64,000 bases of DNA. It comes from [Clostridium] citroniae WAL-17108 (GTDB lineage Bacteria > Bacillota > Clostridia > Lachnospirales > Lachnospiraceae). Under the pieces are notes generated by a model. It did no database searches. It was not told the DNA's origin and saw only the letters and a list, made by a program, of their open reading frames with translations. The DNA is taken from assembly GCF_000233455.1 (NCBI RefSeq), contig NZ_JH376428.1, positions 1 through 64,000 of the forward strand, in the 5' to 3' direction. Of the stretch, positions 1-8,407 are shown in pieces (position 1 is the first letter of the stretch; every line of letters begins with the position of its first letter). Made by a program: the position numbers and the translations under genes.

Positions 1-1
1 C

Positions 2-856
2 CATATGATGAACGGGAAGTTAAAACCAGCATACAATGTCCAGATTGCGGTGGAGAATTACTTTATCGTCCACGGATATGTAAGCAATGACCGGACAGAC
101 TATCATACGCTGATCCCTGTTTTGGAAAAGCACAGGAAAACGTTTGGAAATACGTTGGAGGCAGTGACTGCTGACAGCGGCTACTGCAGTGAAAAGAACC
201 TGCTGTATTTGAAAGAGAACGGGAGCCGGAGTTATATCAAGCTTCAGGAACATGAGAAGCGTAAGACACGGGCATACAAAGAAGACATCGGGAAGTATTA
301 CACCATGACATATGTCATCTTTGAAGATGAGCGTTATTATATCTGCCATGACGGAAGGGAACTGCGGCATATCCGTACGGAGAGCAAAGAACAGGATGGC
401 TACACCCAGACCGTGGAGGTATATGGCTGTGCGGACTGCAGCGGCTGTGAGCATAAATCGAAATGTCTTTATAAATACAATGCGGAAAAGAACCCGGACC
501 GCAATAAAGTCATGAAGATCAATGAAAGATGGGAAGAACTGCGGGAAGAGTCCCATACAAATATCCAGAGTGAAGAAGGGATTCTGAAACGTCAGACCCG
601 TTCGATCCAGACAGAGGGACATTTTGGAGATATCAAGGAGAATGAAAACTTCCGGCGTTTTACCTACCGATCAGAGGAAAAAGTATATAAAGAGTTCATG
701 TTGTATGCGATAGGCAGGAATATGATGAAATACCACCGATTTTTACACCATGAAATCGAAAAATATGAAGGGGAAAAAGGAGCAGAAAACCGCTTAGCAG
801 ACAGAGCCCCCGGACAACAAAACAGGCTGAATATCTCGCACTTTCCCGGTGCTTGA
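2..856 (+). CDS. IS1182-type DDE transposase, C-terminal part (cut by left edge)
   Basis: Transposase of an insertion sequence, C-terminal half only. The frame is open to the left edge (a His codon precedes the first Met), so the start lies outside the window. Seen: the segment around LKPAYNVQIAVE, typical of the catalytic-domain start in IS1182-like enzymes; ADSGYCSEKN carrying an acidic catalytic residue; a four-Cys stretch (CADCSGCEHKSKC); and GHFGDIKENENFRRF carrying the final Glu. The C-terminal tail after about residue 260 looks unrelated to the family. It is the leftmost recognisable piece of the decayed mobile region. Whether the element is intact cannot be judged. Confidence 0.85.
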   Translation, partial: HMMNGKLKPAYNVQIAVENYFIVHGYVSNDRTDYHTLIPVLEKHRKTFGNTLEAVTADSGYCSEKNLLYLKENGSRSYIKLQEHEKRKTRAYKEDIGKYYTMTYVIFEDERYYICHDGRELRHIRTESKEQDGYTQTVEVYGCADCSGCEHKSKCLYKYNAEKNPDRNKVMKINERWEELREESHTNIQSEEGILKRQTRSIQTEGHFGDIKENENFRRFTYRSEEKVYKEFMLYAIGRNMMKYHRFLHHEIEKYEGEKGAENRLADRAPGQQNRLNISHFPGA

Positions 857-963
857 TACTCAGCCTTTATTTGTTGTCAGCAGCCCCCGTTTCGTGGTCT
901 GCGTGTGGTTCCTTGTAAACTGACCTATATTATGCGCTATATTACATTCAGAGATATCGTTGT

Positions 964-1508
964 ATGAAGGAAAAAATGAACAAAACTACTGAACCTGTAC
1001 GGAATATGAAAACCAGAAACAGTATATCAGCCTACCTGAAAGGCAAATCTTCAAGGGATTATCTGATTACCAAACAGCAACTCAATACAGCCTTCCGAAT
1101 CAGTGATGTATTGAAATTAAAAGTCAGTGACGTTCTAACGACTAATGGAGAATTTAAAGATTTACTGACTGTAAAGGAGAAAAAACTTCTAAAATACGGA
1201 GCATAGCAGGCAATTCAAGTTTACCAAGCACATTGGCCGAATATCTTAACGAAACAAATTTATCTTATGGGGCTTATTTATTTCCATCCAGAAAAGGGGA
1301 AAATCAACCACTTTCCACTACACAAGCACATAGAATATTACAAGGCATAGCGGAAACGCTATATATTGATAACTTTGGTTCACACTCATCAAGGAAAAAC
1401 TGGGGATACTTTGCTTATAAAAAGACAAAAAAATCTCCCTCATTATGGAAACATATAACTATACAAGAGAAAAAGTTACTTAAGCATTCAACAAAAGGAT
1501 CACGATGA
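964..1508 (+). pseudogene. Frameshifted tyrosine recombinase (integrase)
   Basis: Remnant of a small phage/ICE-type tyrosine recombinase. Frame 1 gives the N-terminal part with FRISDVLKLKVSDV, the box containing the first catalytic Arg. At about 1179-1190 the readable frame changes to frame 3, which continues with EKKTSK (catalytic Lys region) and runs through AEYLNETNLSYGAYLFPSR to GSHSSRKNWGYFAYKKT, the H-x-x-R box. From about 1435 the family-like sequence (SLIMETYNYTREKVT) moves to another frame and meets a stop before the Tyr box. At least two frameshifts make it inactive. It probably was the integrase of the island or of a nested element. Confidence 0.8.
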
Positions 1509-1581
1509 CTTATATAATCAAATCAAATTTTAGAAGGAATCTCAAAGCAAATTCATTAGAAAATTTTAACATCATATTAAT

Positions 1582-1804
1582 TTGACACTTTTTTCTATTT
1601 TTGATATTATAATGACAGACGAGGTGGTGTTTCAAGCAATTCTCCAATAGATGTTACTACACGCATGGTCAACAAACCATTAGGCTCGTCACTCCATCAT
1701 ATTTCCTGGAAGTAGGATCCCAAAACTCCATATAGTACTTCTCGGAAATGGAAACCTGGCTAGGTCTATTTTTCTTATTGAGATTTGAACTTGGCCAGGT
1801 TTTT
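1582..1804 (+). ncRNA. Candidate short transcript: strong promoter to inverted repeat
   Basis: A TTGACA box (1582-1587) and TATTAT (1605-1610, 17-base spacer) form a near-consensus sigma-A promoter; an overlapping TATAAT lies at 1608-1613. No reading frame of useful length follows. About 190 bases downstream the repeat AAACCTGGC/GCCAGGTTT (1752-1760 and 1794-1802) ends in a short T run. This arrangement would give an untranslated RNA of about 190 nt. It may instead be the relic of a lost gene's leader, since the whole area is decayed. Confidence 0.3.
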
Positions 1805-1895
1805 AGCAAAGTTTCCATAAGTTAAATCAACTTATTCTGTGGCTCTTTTTGCATTTTTCCCTTTTTCTCTGTATAACTTCCATTGTTTTCGTTCC

Positions 1896-2152
1896 TTAAA
1901 CCTCATAGTATGTCCGTAAGCTGACACCTTTCACGTTCTGTTCTTCTTACAACACCTCATATACAAACTGATGCTTAATATTGATGCGCCGAGAGTATGC
2001 CCCTTGCAAATCGCCTTATAACTTTTCATATGGAGGCGGTGTTTGATATGGCTTCTCTGGATAAGCGCTATTCCCCACCTTTGTCTCCAACTTTTCCGCC
2101 TTAGGGTTCTATATATCCTTGGATACTTTTTTTGATAAACGATTGCGTACAT
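1896..2152 (-). pseudogene. Decayed YoeB/Txe-family toxin gene
   Basis: Remnant of a type II toxin (ribosome-dependent mRNA interferase family). The start MYAIVYQKK is in one frame. The family sequence then continues in the next frame: KVSKDI, stop, then KAEKLETKV, YQTPPPYEKL, stop, GDLQGAYSRRINIKHQFVYE, a stop, and VKGVSLRTYYEV to the end. The boxes PYQTPPPYEKL and YSRRINIKH are characteristic of YoeB-like toxins. The length (about 86 codons) matches the family, but one frameshift and three internal stops disable it. Its ATG overlaps the TAA of the upstream antitoxin remnant by one base, the usual operon layout. Confidence 0.8.
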
Positions 2153-2385
2153 TACCAGTGCACCTCGTTTTCTGGCAAACACTCATCAAGCGATGTAGAA
2201 AGCCCTTCGACAATCTTCTCTCGTAGCTGCGGAATAGATGAAAGATATACCGTTTCCATCAAGCCGTTGTGATCTTCTTGGCTGATTATGGCAGCATTTC
2301 CTGACTTTGTGCTTATATTCACCGGCCCATTGTACTTGTTTGTCTGCTCCAGCAGTTCAAAAATATTCTTGCGTAACCAAGCCCC
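2152..2385 (-). pseudogene. YefM/Phd-type antitoxin remnant lacking a start codon
   Basis: A 77-codon open frame without ATG, GTG or TTG at its head. The translation reads NIFELLEQTNKYNGPVNIST, then KSGNAAIISQEDHNGLMETV, then a C-terminus ending LDECLPENEVHW. This matches the Phd/YefM antitoxin fold up to the toxin-binding tail, with about the first eight residues missing. A TATAAT hexamer (complement of 2395-2400) lies only a few bases upstream, so a short deletion seems to have removed the start and ribosome-binding site. It precedes the decayed YoeB-type toxin and overlaps it by one base. Confidence 0.75.
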
Positions 2386-2440
2386 CTAATATATATTATA
2401 GTGTACGCTTTTATTCTTTTTCTTTAACTTACACAAAAAA

Positions 2441-2779
2441 TCACATAAAAGTATTGATAATACCGATAACCAGTGTGGTAGCAGCCATTATGCGGGCAAT
2501 CTTAAGTTTTTTCTCATCACCTTTGCTCGTACGGTCAATCACGATTGCTGCGATTCCTACGGCACCAGAAGCTACGCTAACAGCGACCTGTATTGGGAAT
2601 AGACCACGTCCGATACGGATACCGACAGCTGCTGCGTAGATGGAGAGTGCGACTACAATGTAGAAACATACACGTTTGATGTGTGGTCGTCTTACAAGAA
2701 ACATCAAGCACAAAGATAAGAAACTTGTAGCTACCATTATCATAAAAACGATTACTAACCAATCTAAAGAGGTTAACAT
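2441..2779 (-). CDS. Small membrane protein of unknown function
   Basis: A 112-residue protein with about four hydrophobic segments: residues 6-30, 39-58, 63-84 and 93-111. Positively charged loops follow the first helix (VRRPHIKR) and precede the last (DRTSKGDEKKLK). A good ribosome-binding site (gaggaa, 6 bases before ATG) supports the start at 2779. I recognise no enzymatic motif and cannot assign a function. It is the only intact-looking reading frame between the toxin-antitoxin remnant and the IS66 remnant, so it may be island cargo. Confidence 0.65.
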   Translation of the reverse strand: MLTSLDWLVIVFMIMVATSFLSLCLMFLVRRPHIKRVCFYIVVALSIYAAAVGIRIGRGLFPIQVAVSVASGAVGIAAIVIDRTSKGDEKKLKIARIMAATTLVIGIINTFM

Positions 2780-2799
2780 ATTAATTTCCTCATTTTTCT

Positions 2800-3499
2800 A
2801 TTTTTATGTTGTTTTGCTTTGTTGAGTATAGCATAGCAAGCAATTCTAAAAAGATTCCTAAGGATATTTCTAAAGACTTTCTATGCGAGTATGATAGGAG
2901 AACATATATAACTTATTGTGGTATTTCTGCCATTGTACTATAATTGCCCCCCTAGACAGGTACAGAAAAAGCAGGGGGCGTTTGGATATACTCATATCTA
3001 TTTTGCCTATTGGCATTATAGCATATGCCTTTGGCATTTTCAAGTATTCCACTATTTTTATAATTGCTAACTGGAATGAAAATTTAAATTCCATTTCCCT
3101 ATCCCACAGTAGAATGAAATCCTTCACAGGGTGGCTTGATTCATTGCGCCTTTTGTAGTAACCTCTCTCTCTTTCTTATTTTCCTATTGACGTTTTATTT
3201 GCAAGCTAATGTACTATATACTTTCTTTTATAATAATATTATTTTTCAAAAAAATCATGTATATATCCAGCAAATTTATATATAAATTATTTTATTTTTG
3301 TATACGCATTCTATTTCAACCATTCATGCATTTTATTTTAATAAACACTTATAATTTCGTACCATTATATTTTTTGATGCAAGATATCAGAGAATATATT
3401 AATCTATTGAAAATATTTTTTCAGTTGATTATCAACTGAAGTTGAATACCTAAAAATTAAAAAGTACTTAGTGACCTTCTTAGCCCCCCACCCATACTA
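2800..3499. other. AT-rich stretch without a recognisable gene
   Basis: Very AT-rich DNA. Short frames exist on both strands (for example 2870-3127 minus and 2916-3158 plus), but they overlap each other, lack ribosome-binding sites and match nothing I know. No RNA gene or clear repeat was seen. Confidence 0.4.
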
Positions 3500-4655
3500 T
3501 AAAGACAGTGATCATCGGCACCGTTCCTGTATCCTGTACCATGGAATCCCATGGTAGATCACCATCCATATATTCCGTATTCTCATCCCCAACATATCTG
3601 ACAGTATATACTAGATGGATTTCATGGCATCCAGGCCATTGTATTTCGCTGTTTCGACTAAAGTATATACCTCTTCACTTGCACCAGCCCCCTTCGGACT
3701 TCCAGAAAACAGACAGTTCTCCTCAAAGGAATAACTGATGGAACAGTTTCCCATCTTCAAGATAATAAAAAATTCCTGACGATTGTTCAGGGCATAATGG
3801 AAAGCTGTATGAAGTTTCAACTTTGGCAGTCCTCCGACAGATTTTATCTCTGCCCATGACCAGAAATCTTCTATAAGCGGCTTCTCGAGGCATAACCGTT
3901 TTTTCTTTTATTCTGGGGTAAGCCGTCCCGTTCCTTTTCCATATCATACTATTTATTCAGACGCCGGACTGCTTCCACGGGTTTTGAAGCTTACAATTCA
4001 TAGATGTCTTTTGGCAGCGCATCCACAACCGTGCGGCGCAAATGAGTATAGCACAGGCATCTTGTGGCCATCTTCCCCCATTAGACCTGGAATAAGCATC
4101 CGTATGGATATATCCCCTCAGTACATTTCCTCCCCCACCTAGCTGATATTCCAAATACCGGGCCGGCCTTACCTAATCCCTGATGCTGCATTACACCCAC
4201 ATGTAAGAATTCGCAGTTTTCTTCCTCCCTTGTCTCTTTAGCAACTACACATGTCTCTCATCGATATGCATATGCCCCTACTTTAGAAGTTCCTGCTTCC
4301 ATTAAGAGACCGCATTAGAGAGCCAGTCCCAACAGACTGCAAGAAGTCAGTTCGACATCGTTGTCCTACAAAAAAACAGTCCCATCTCCTCCCATTCCTT
4401 TTCCTGAAGGTATAGTGGGATGCCCAGTTCAAACTTCTGACGGATGAGCCATGTGATTGTGGAAGCTGACGCGAAGAAATGTATGATCAAGGGATTCGGT
4501 ACCGGCGTTCTCCATATAAGGCATCCCAGTTTTTCGGTATGCCCTGCATTCATCCGTTTCCCAGTCATGGTCGATCACTTTAAAGCTGGCAGGAATCAGG
4601 AATACACTGTACCTTAGTACGAACAAATTCCTCACCGATTTTTACCATGGTACTT
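3500..4655 (-). pseudogene. IS66-family transposase (tnpC) remnant
   Basis: Pieces of one IS66 TnpC can be read in order from right to left in shifting frames. They are VKIGEEFVRTKVQCIPASFK, then ECRAYRKTGMPYMENAGT, then QKFELGIPLYLQEKEWEEMG, then GYIHTDAYSRSN, then LHTAFHYALNNRQEF, then LFSGSPKGAGASEEVYTLVE. Last comes DLPWDSMVQD, matching the usual C-terminal PW box. Many frameshifts make it inactive. The N-terminal part and the companion tnpA and tnpB genes were not recognised upstream. Confidence is high for the family and moderate for the boundaries. Confidence 0.85.
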
Positions 4656-5685
4656 TCCGCATCCTTTACTGATCTGTTCACCTTCATCGATTGTGGGGGA
4701 GCATTTCCTTTTTAGCTTTTATCGTTACACTGCTTGTTCTATTCCGCAAGGTTCTTTCCCTTGTCCTTGCTTCATTTCACCATCAGCAAACCGATTCTTT
4801 GCACAGTGACGCACGGCTACTTTGGCTATCACTCTAGAAGTTAAAAATATCCTTGCACTGGTTTACTATCATCACCATGCCGAGTAAAGGAGATAGCAAA
4901 TGCCATTCCATGTTGAATCATTTTCTCAGACACTTATGAATCAACTATCGTTTTCAATCTTCTTATTCTTTTTCTGTACTAATTATTTATTTCGTATTGG
5001 GAGGTTCACTTCATGTGACACCATGACGCATACCATAGGACACCCAAAGGGCAGAATCCCCCCTTGGCGTAATCTTTTCATTTTAAAAGGGCGGACATTG
5101 CTTTGATTTCCGGAAAGATATTCTGCCACCATCTTCAGACGTTCTCTAAATCCCAACCGCTCCCGGATTCGTTCTCTGCAAAATATGCCAATGGCCCTAT
5201 TCCGATTCTTTGGTATTCATTAAAAATCCCTTAATCTGCGTTTTCTCGGTATCTTTTGGCTCTACCAGCACCACAATCATCCACTTCTGCCAAGAAAGTA
5301 TTCAAACCGGAATCCCCGGACGGCTTTGCCGGCCGGTGTTTTTCGGGGTTCGGCTGCGAAAGCAGCATAACCTCTTTAACCTGCACCACTTTCGACCCAA
5401 CTTTCCATCCCTAATTTTCTCGATTTTCTCATCATTTTAAGCCTCGCTCACAAAGGCCCGACAAGGCAGGAAAGCCCGTTTATGGTACATGGATGCCACC
5501 TCTTTCCTTCAAGCGGCACACAGGGCCAACGAACGTTTCACGCGGGCCGATTCCCTTCTTACATCCTCTATGTCATATCAGACCCTGGTTCTATTTCACT
5601 GTATTCCTTATTCTGAGTAGGGACCAGTTCTTCCAATTACTTTACAAAAAAACCATTCTTTCCTCAAACCTAAGGTTTCTCCGCG
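4656..5685. other. Decayed sequence without a recognisable gene
   Basis: No intact gene. A stop-free stretch of about 65 codons lies on the minus strand between about 5400 and 5200 (contains LLSQPNPEKHRPAKPSGD), but it has no start signal and matches no family I know. Plus-strand frames here (4900-5106, 5210-5440, 5493-5798) look like chance openings. Confidence 0.4.
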
Positions 5686-6198
5686 CTAAGCAGTTTTTGA
5701 TACCTTCATCATACAATCCATCGGCAGAATGGATGTCTTTCCTCCAATCTTTGCTGTTACGGTGTTATGAGCAAAATCCAGAGAGTAACCCCCTTTGACC
5801 CGTCTACCATCGACAGCACAGCGCTCCTCAAATTCCTCTTTGGCAACCGGCTCCGTCTCTTTATATGCCGTTTCCAGAAATTCCTAGCCAGTCATTTTTT
5901 TCGCCTGCGAATAATGAAGCGCACAGGCATGGGCCACTTCAAGTGGAGTTCCATACCTTTCCCCAATCCTGCAGCTGGTCCCCCCATCCTTCTTTGCCTC
6001 AATGAAAACAAAGCGGCGGCTAGCGTCTTCTGCCTTCCGCCTAGCTTCCTCCTGGACAATGATTTTCTCGACATGCTCCCTCTTCTCAACCGGGACACAT
6101 TTTTCATACAGCTTCTGCATCATCTCTTTCACTACCTTCTCCATGGTAGAACCATCTACCAAGTGGTCAGTCAACGCCTTGTATTGATGCTCCTCCAT
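5686..6198 (-). pseudogene. Conjugative-element conserved protein with one in-frame amber stop
   Basis: A 170-codon frame interrupted once, by TAG at 5884-5886. The N-terminal part (MEEHQYKALTDHLVDGSTME, then a KLYEKCVPVEKRE stretch) resembles conserved small proteins found on Tn1549-like conjugative elements, as I remember them; no function is known to me. After the TAG the same frame continues with EFLETAYKETEPVAKEEFEE and ends at KVSKTA, so the stop is a simple point change, probably CAG to TAG in MTGQEFL. It lies downstream of the lysozyme-like fragment at 6253-6738 in the same orientation. Confidence 0.55.
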
Positions 6199-6252
6199 CC
6201 ATACTGTGGTCTCTAAACAGTTCCTTTCTCCCGTTTCCTTATCATGCAGTCC

Positions 6253-6738
6253 CTAACTCATCTCCCCGGAAATCTCCTGAGAATGATTCACCATTCTGGC
6301 TTCCGGCCTTGGTCTTTTCGAACGAGTTTCCTTCTCCCTCGCCTCTCTGGCAATCCTATCATCGTTCCTCGTAGGTGGTAAATTTTTTTCAAACTGTCTG
6401 TGTTCCACCCCTGACGGACTCTCAGTACCGAAAATGGGAGCATAAAAGATAGCCTTTACTCTTATCGAATCAAGTCTATCTCCATCTTCCATTTCATTGT
6501 TCATTGAGTCAATCGTTCCATCTAACAATCTGAAACCATCACGCATATCTCCAATGTATTCTTGGTAATCTTCAGAGATATTGCCCAAAAAAAGAGAACA
6601 GATTAACATAGAAATTAAAATAACAGGCAAGAGGAGCAATCCAGTGGTCCATGCCCTGCCTTTTCGCAATCGCTCATCGGTAAGAGTTGTTACCGCCGTT
6701 TTTGCCACAAGAGCTGTAGTTGATGTGGGTTCTGCCAA
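6253..6738 (-). pseudogene. Truncated lysozyme/NlpC-type conjugation protein, fused to foreign tail
   Basis: The first 113 or so residues match the N-terminus of the large cell-wall hydrolase encoded by Tn1549-type conjugative elements. They show a charged N-terminus, one membrane helix (about residues 33-52), then YQEYIGDMRDGFRLLDGTID and GDRLDSIRVKAIFYAPIFG. The catalytic lysozyme and peptidase domains that should follow are missing. Instead, a short Arg/Glu-rich tail (EHRQFEKNLPPTRNDDRIAR and on) resembles the end of another element protein, so an internal deletion probably joined two genes. The start is TTG, directly after an upstream TAA (TAATTG). Confidence 0.6.
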
Positions 6739-6796
6739 TTAACCACCTACACAACAAAATCACCCACCATCAAAGTGAGTGATCTCGTATCCATAT

Positions 6797-6916
6797 TTAC
6801 ATGATTAATTCGTGCATTTGCTGTGATGCGTCCTGCCGTTCCTTTTGGGTAATTTCATGCCCAAGAAACAGTCCCATGCTGTAGTCCAAGATTTTTGCTT
6901 TTCTTTCTGACAGCAT
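6797..6916 (-). CDS. Possible 39-residue protein
   Basis: A short frame from ATG to TAA encoding MLSERKAKILDYSMGLFLGH and then a Gln/Glu-rich helix-like tail ending HELIM. An aaagga motif precedes the start. It lies between the lysozyme-like fragment and a decayed stretch, in the same orientation as the other island genes. I do not recognise a family; it could be the end of a broken larger gene. Confidence 0.3.
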   Translation of the reverse strand: MLSERKAKILDYSMGLFLGHEITQKERQDASQQMHELIM

Positions 6917-7133
6917 AATCCTTTAAAAAACCTTTTGCAGTTCAGTAGTAAATGGTGCTTTCTCTACCAAGACATAGATCCGATCCATGTCAATTCGATC
7001 TGCAATCCGCTGCAATGCCTGATTGCAATTCTCGTCTTTCAGGGAAGAAATCTAATCAAAGCAGGGTATCTTTTTCCCCTGTTCCAAAATAGACGAGGTC
7101 GGGAACAGATAAACATGCTGATGGATTTCTTTT

Positions 7134-7286
7134 TCATCTCTCAACACCTTCTGCATTCTCACACGCTCGCTCCTGTTCTTCATAAAGATATTTCGCCCTC
7201 AGATAATTTGCCTGTTCCTCCGATATGACTCCTGCCCAAAGGTCGGCATTAATTGAACCATACAGCTCTCCCCATAAGCAGTCCAT
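7134..7286 (-). CDS. Small protein downstream of XRE regulator
   Basis: A 50-residue acidic, helix-rich protein starting MDCLWGELYGSINADLW and containing ISEEQANYLRAKYLYEEQER. The ribosome-binding site is gaggta, 6 bases before the ATG at 7286. It starts 5 bases after the stop of the XRE regulator, so the two are surely cotranscribed. I remember similar short proteins next to XRE regulators on Firmicutes mobile elements but know no function. The gaggta site overlaps the regulator's last codons, suggesting coupled translation. Confidence 0.6.
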   Translation of the reverse strand: MDCLWGELYGSINADLWAGVISEEQANYLRAKYLYEEQERACENAEGVER

Positions 7287-7291
7287 ATAAG

Positions 7292-7612
7292 TTACCTCAT
7301 CTTTTCCCCCTGTATATAATCGCCGATTGCTTTTTGCAGATGGGCAGACAGGTTGGATTCCAAGTAAGAACGATCCTGCGGTTTGCCGTCCTCCTGATGT
7401 TGTTTGGATTCTTCTGTGAGTGTCAGTACCTCCTCGATGGTCATTGTAAAAGCGGTTGCCAGCTTTTGAAGCGTCTGCGCATTGCACCGCGTCAAGCTTG
7501 TTTTGCCGGAGCAGATGTCTGAAAGTGTTGCCCAGGGAATACCACTTCTTTTGGATAAGCTGTATCGAGACATTCCTTTTTCTTTTATCACTTCATTTAT
7601 TGTCATTTTCAT
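7292..7612 (-). CDS. XRE-family helix-turn-helix regulator
   Basis: DNA-binding regulator of about 106 residues. Residues 3-60 form a lambda-repressor-like HTH: INEVIKEKGMSRYSLSKRSG, then IPWATLSDICSGKTSL with the recognition helix, and LQKLATAF. A linker and a C-terminal stretch YLESNLSAHLQKAIGDYI follow. A longer frame to 7705 exists, but the promoter lies at 7623-7651, so translation should start at ATG 7612 or ATG 7606, on an almost leaderless message. It probably represses itself through the palindrome inside its promoter. A small protein gene follows at once. Confidence 0.75.
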   Translation of the reverse strand: MKMTINEVIKEKGMSRYSLSKRSGIPWATLSDICSGKTSLTRCNAQTLQKLATAFTMTIEEVLTLTEESKQHQEDGKPQDRSYLESNLSAHLQKAIGDYIQGEKMR

Positions 7613-7622
7613 CACCACTACC

Positions 7623-7651
7623 ATTATATCGGACTTCCGATATATCGTCAA
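7623..7651 (-). promoter_or_regulatory. XRE promoter with embedded palindromic operator
   Basis: On the minus strand TTGACG (7646-7651) and TATAAT (7623-7628) are separated by exactly 17 bases. A perfect palindrome, ATATCGGA-CT-TCCGATAT (7626-7643), fills the spacer and overlaps the -10 box. Binding of a dimer there would block RNA polymerase, the usual autoregulation layout for small HTH repressors. Confidence 0.75.
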
Positions 7652-7682
7652 TGGTGATTTCCATAAAAGGCAAGGCTTACCA

Positions 7683-8192
7683 TCATTCCATCCCACCAAA
7701 GCCAAACAGCTTTTGTTGTTCCCACTGCGATTCTTCGAATGGAGATTGGCATTGCATACGCTACTCTGTTTCAGCTATGGCATTCTCTAAAACAGAAAGG
7801 TCAAAGCCTGCACTTTCATAACCCTCGGCCATGGTGTTCACATATCTTTGAGAGAGCATACCCAACGAATTTCCCTCCATCATAACATACACAAAAGCTT
7901 CCTACTGCCTGCCGTCTATTGCAACCGTCATGCTTTTCATACAAATCGGATAGCCCTCATATCGGTCTAAGGCAGGTTCATCGTTTTGACCAACTGTCCA
8001 CCTTAGGACAGGCACGTGTCTCCCCTCACAGGGTTCTATCGTGGTATAGGAACCTGTGCGTGACCCACAAAAAAACCGCTTGTAATTCTTAATTTCAAAC
8101 GTTCCAAGTTCCCTTGCCAAGGGACAGCACTTCGCCATCTGCGGCAGATTTGGATTGCTAACATAGGCAATATCGATTCTTACTTTGCTCAT
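7683..8192 (-). pseudogene. Gamma-glutamylcyclotransferase (AIG2-like) gene with two amber stops
   Basis: A 169-codon frame of the gamma-glutamylcyclotransferase/AIG2 family, small cytoplasmic enzymes acting on gamma-glutamyl amines. The signature IAYVSNPNLPQMAKCCP corresponds to the family's YGSNL substrate loop, here with Val for Gly. TIEPCEGRHVPVLRWTV and ALDRYEGYP match the core, including the catalytic Glu region. TAG codons at 7902-7904 and 7761-7763 interrupt the frame, which otherwise continues (EAFVYVMMEGNSLGM, then RYVNTMAEGYESAGFDLS) to a TGA at 7683-7685. The start has an excellent ribosome-binding site (ggaggaacgaATG). Both stops could be CAG to TAG changes. Confidence 0.75.
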
Positions 8193-8357
8193 TCGTTCCT
8201 CCAACCTCCCCATCAACATAGAAAAGCAGGGCTGCATTTGCCTCCACTAGGATTCCTCCTGGTCCATCTTTTCCAACGTCCTGATCAGCGCTCAAAAAAT
8301 AAGTGCAGAGGGCAAAGCACAAATCCTATGATTTATCTCTTGCACGTATAGGATACA

Positions 8358-8391
8358 AAAGAGTGCCGGACCTATTTCTTTGTCCGACACA
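8358..8391 (-). terminator. Probable terminator after fic
   Basis: Stem GTGTCGGAC/GTCCGGCAC (one G-U pair) with a 10-base loop, followed on the minus strand by TCTTTT. It lies 17 bases beyond the stop of the Fic gene. Confidence 0.5.
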
Positions 8392-8407
8392 CAGTCCATC
8401 TATTTCT

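Noticed and set aside
2870..3158. Overlapping frames on both strands in AT-rich DNA
   Set aside because: No ribosome-binding site, no family resemblance, and they contradict each other.
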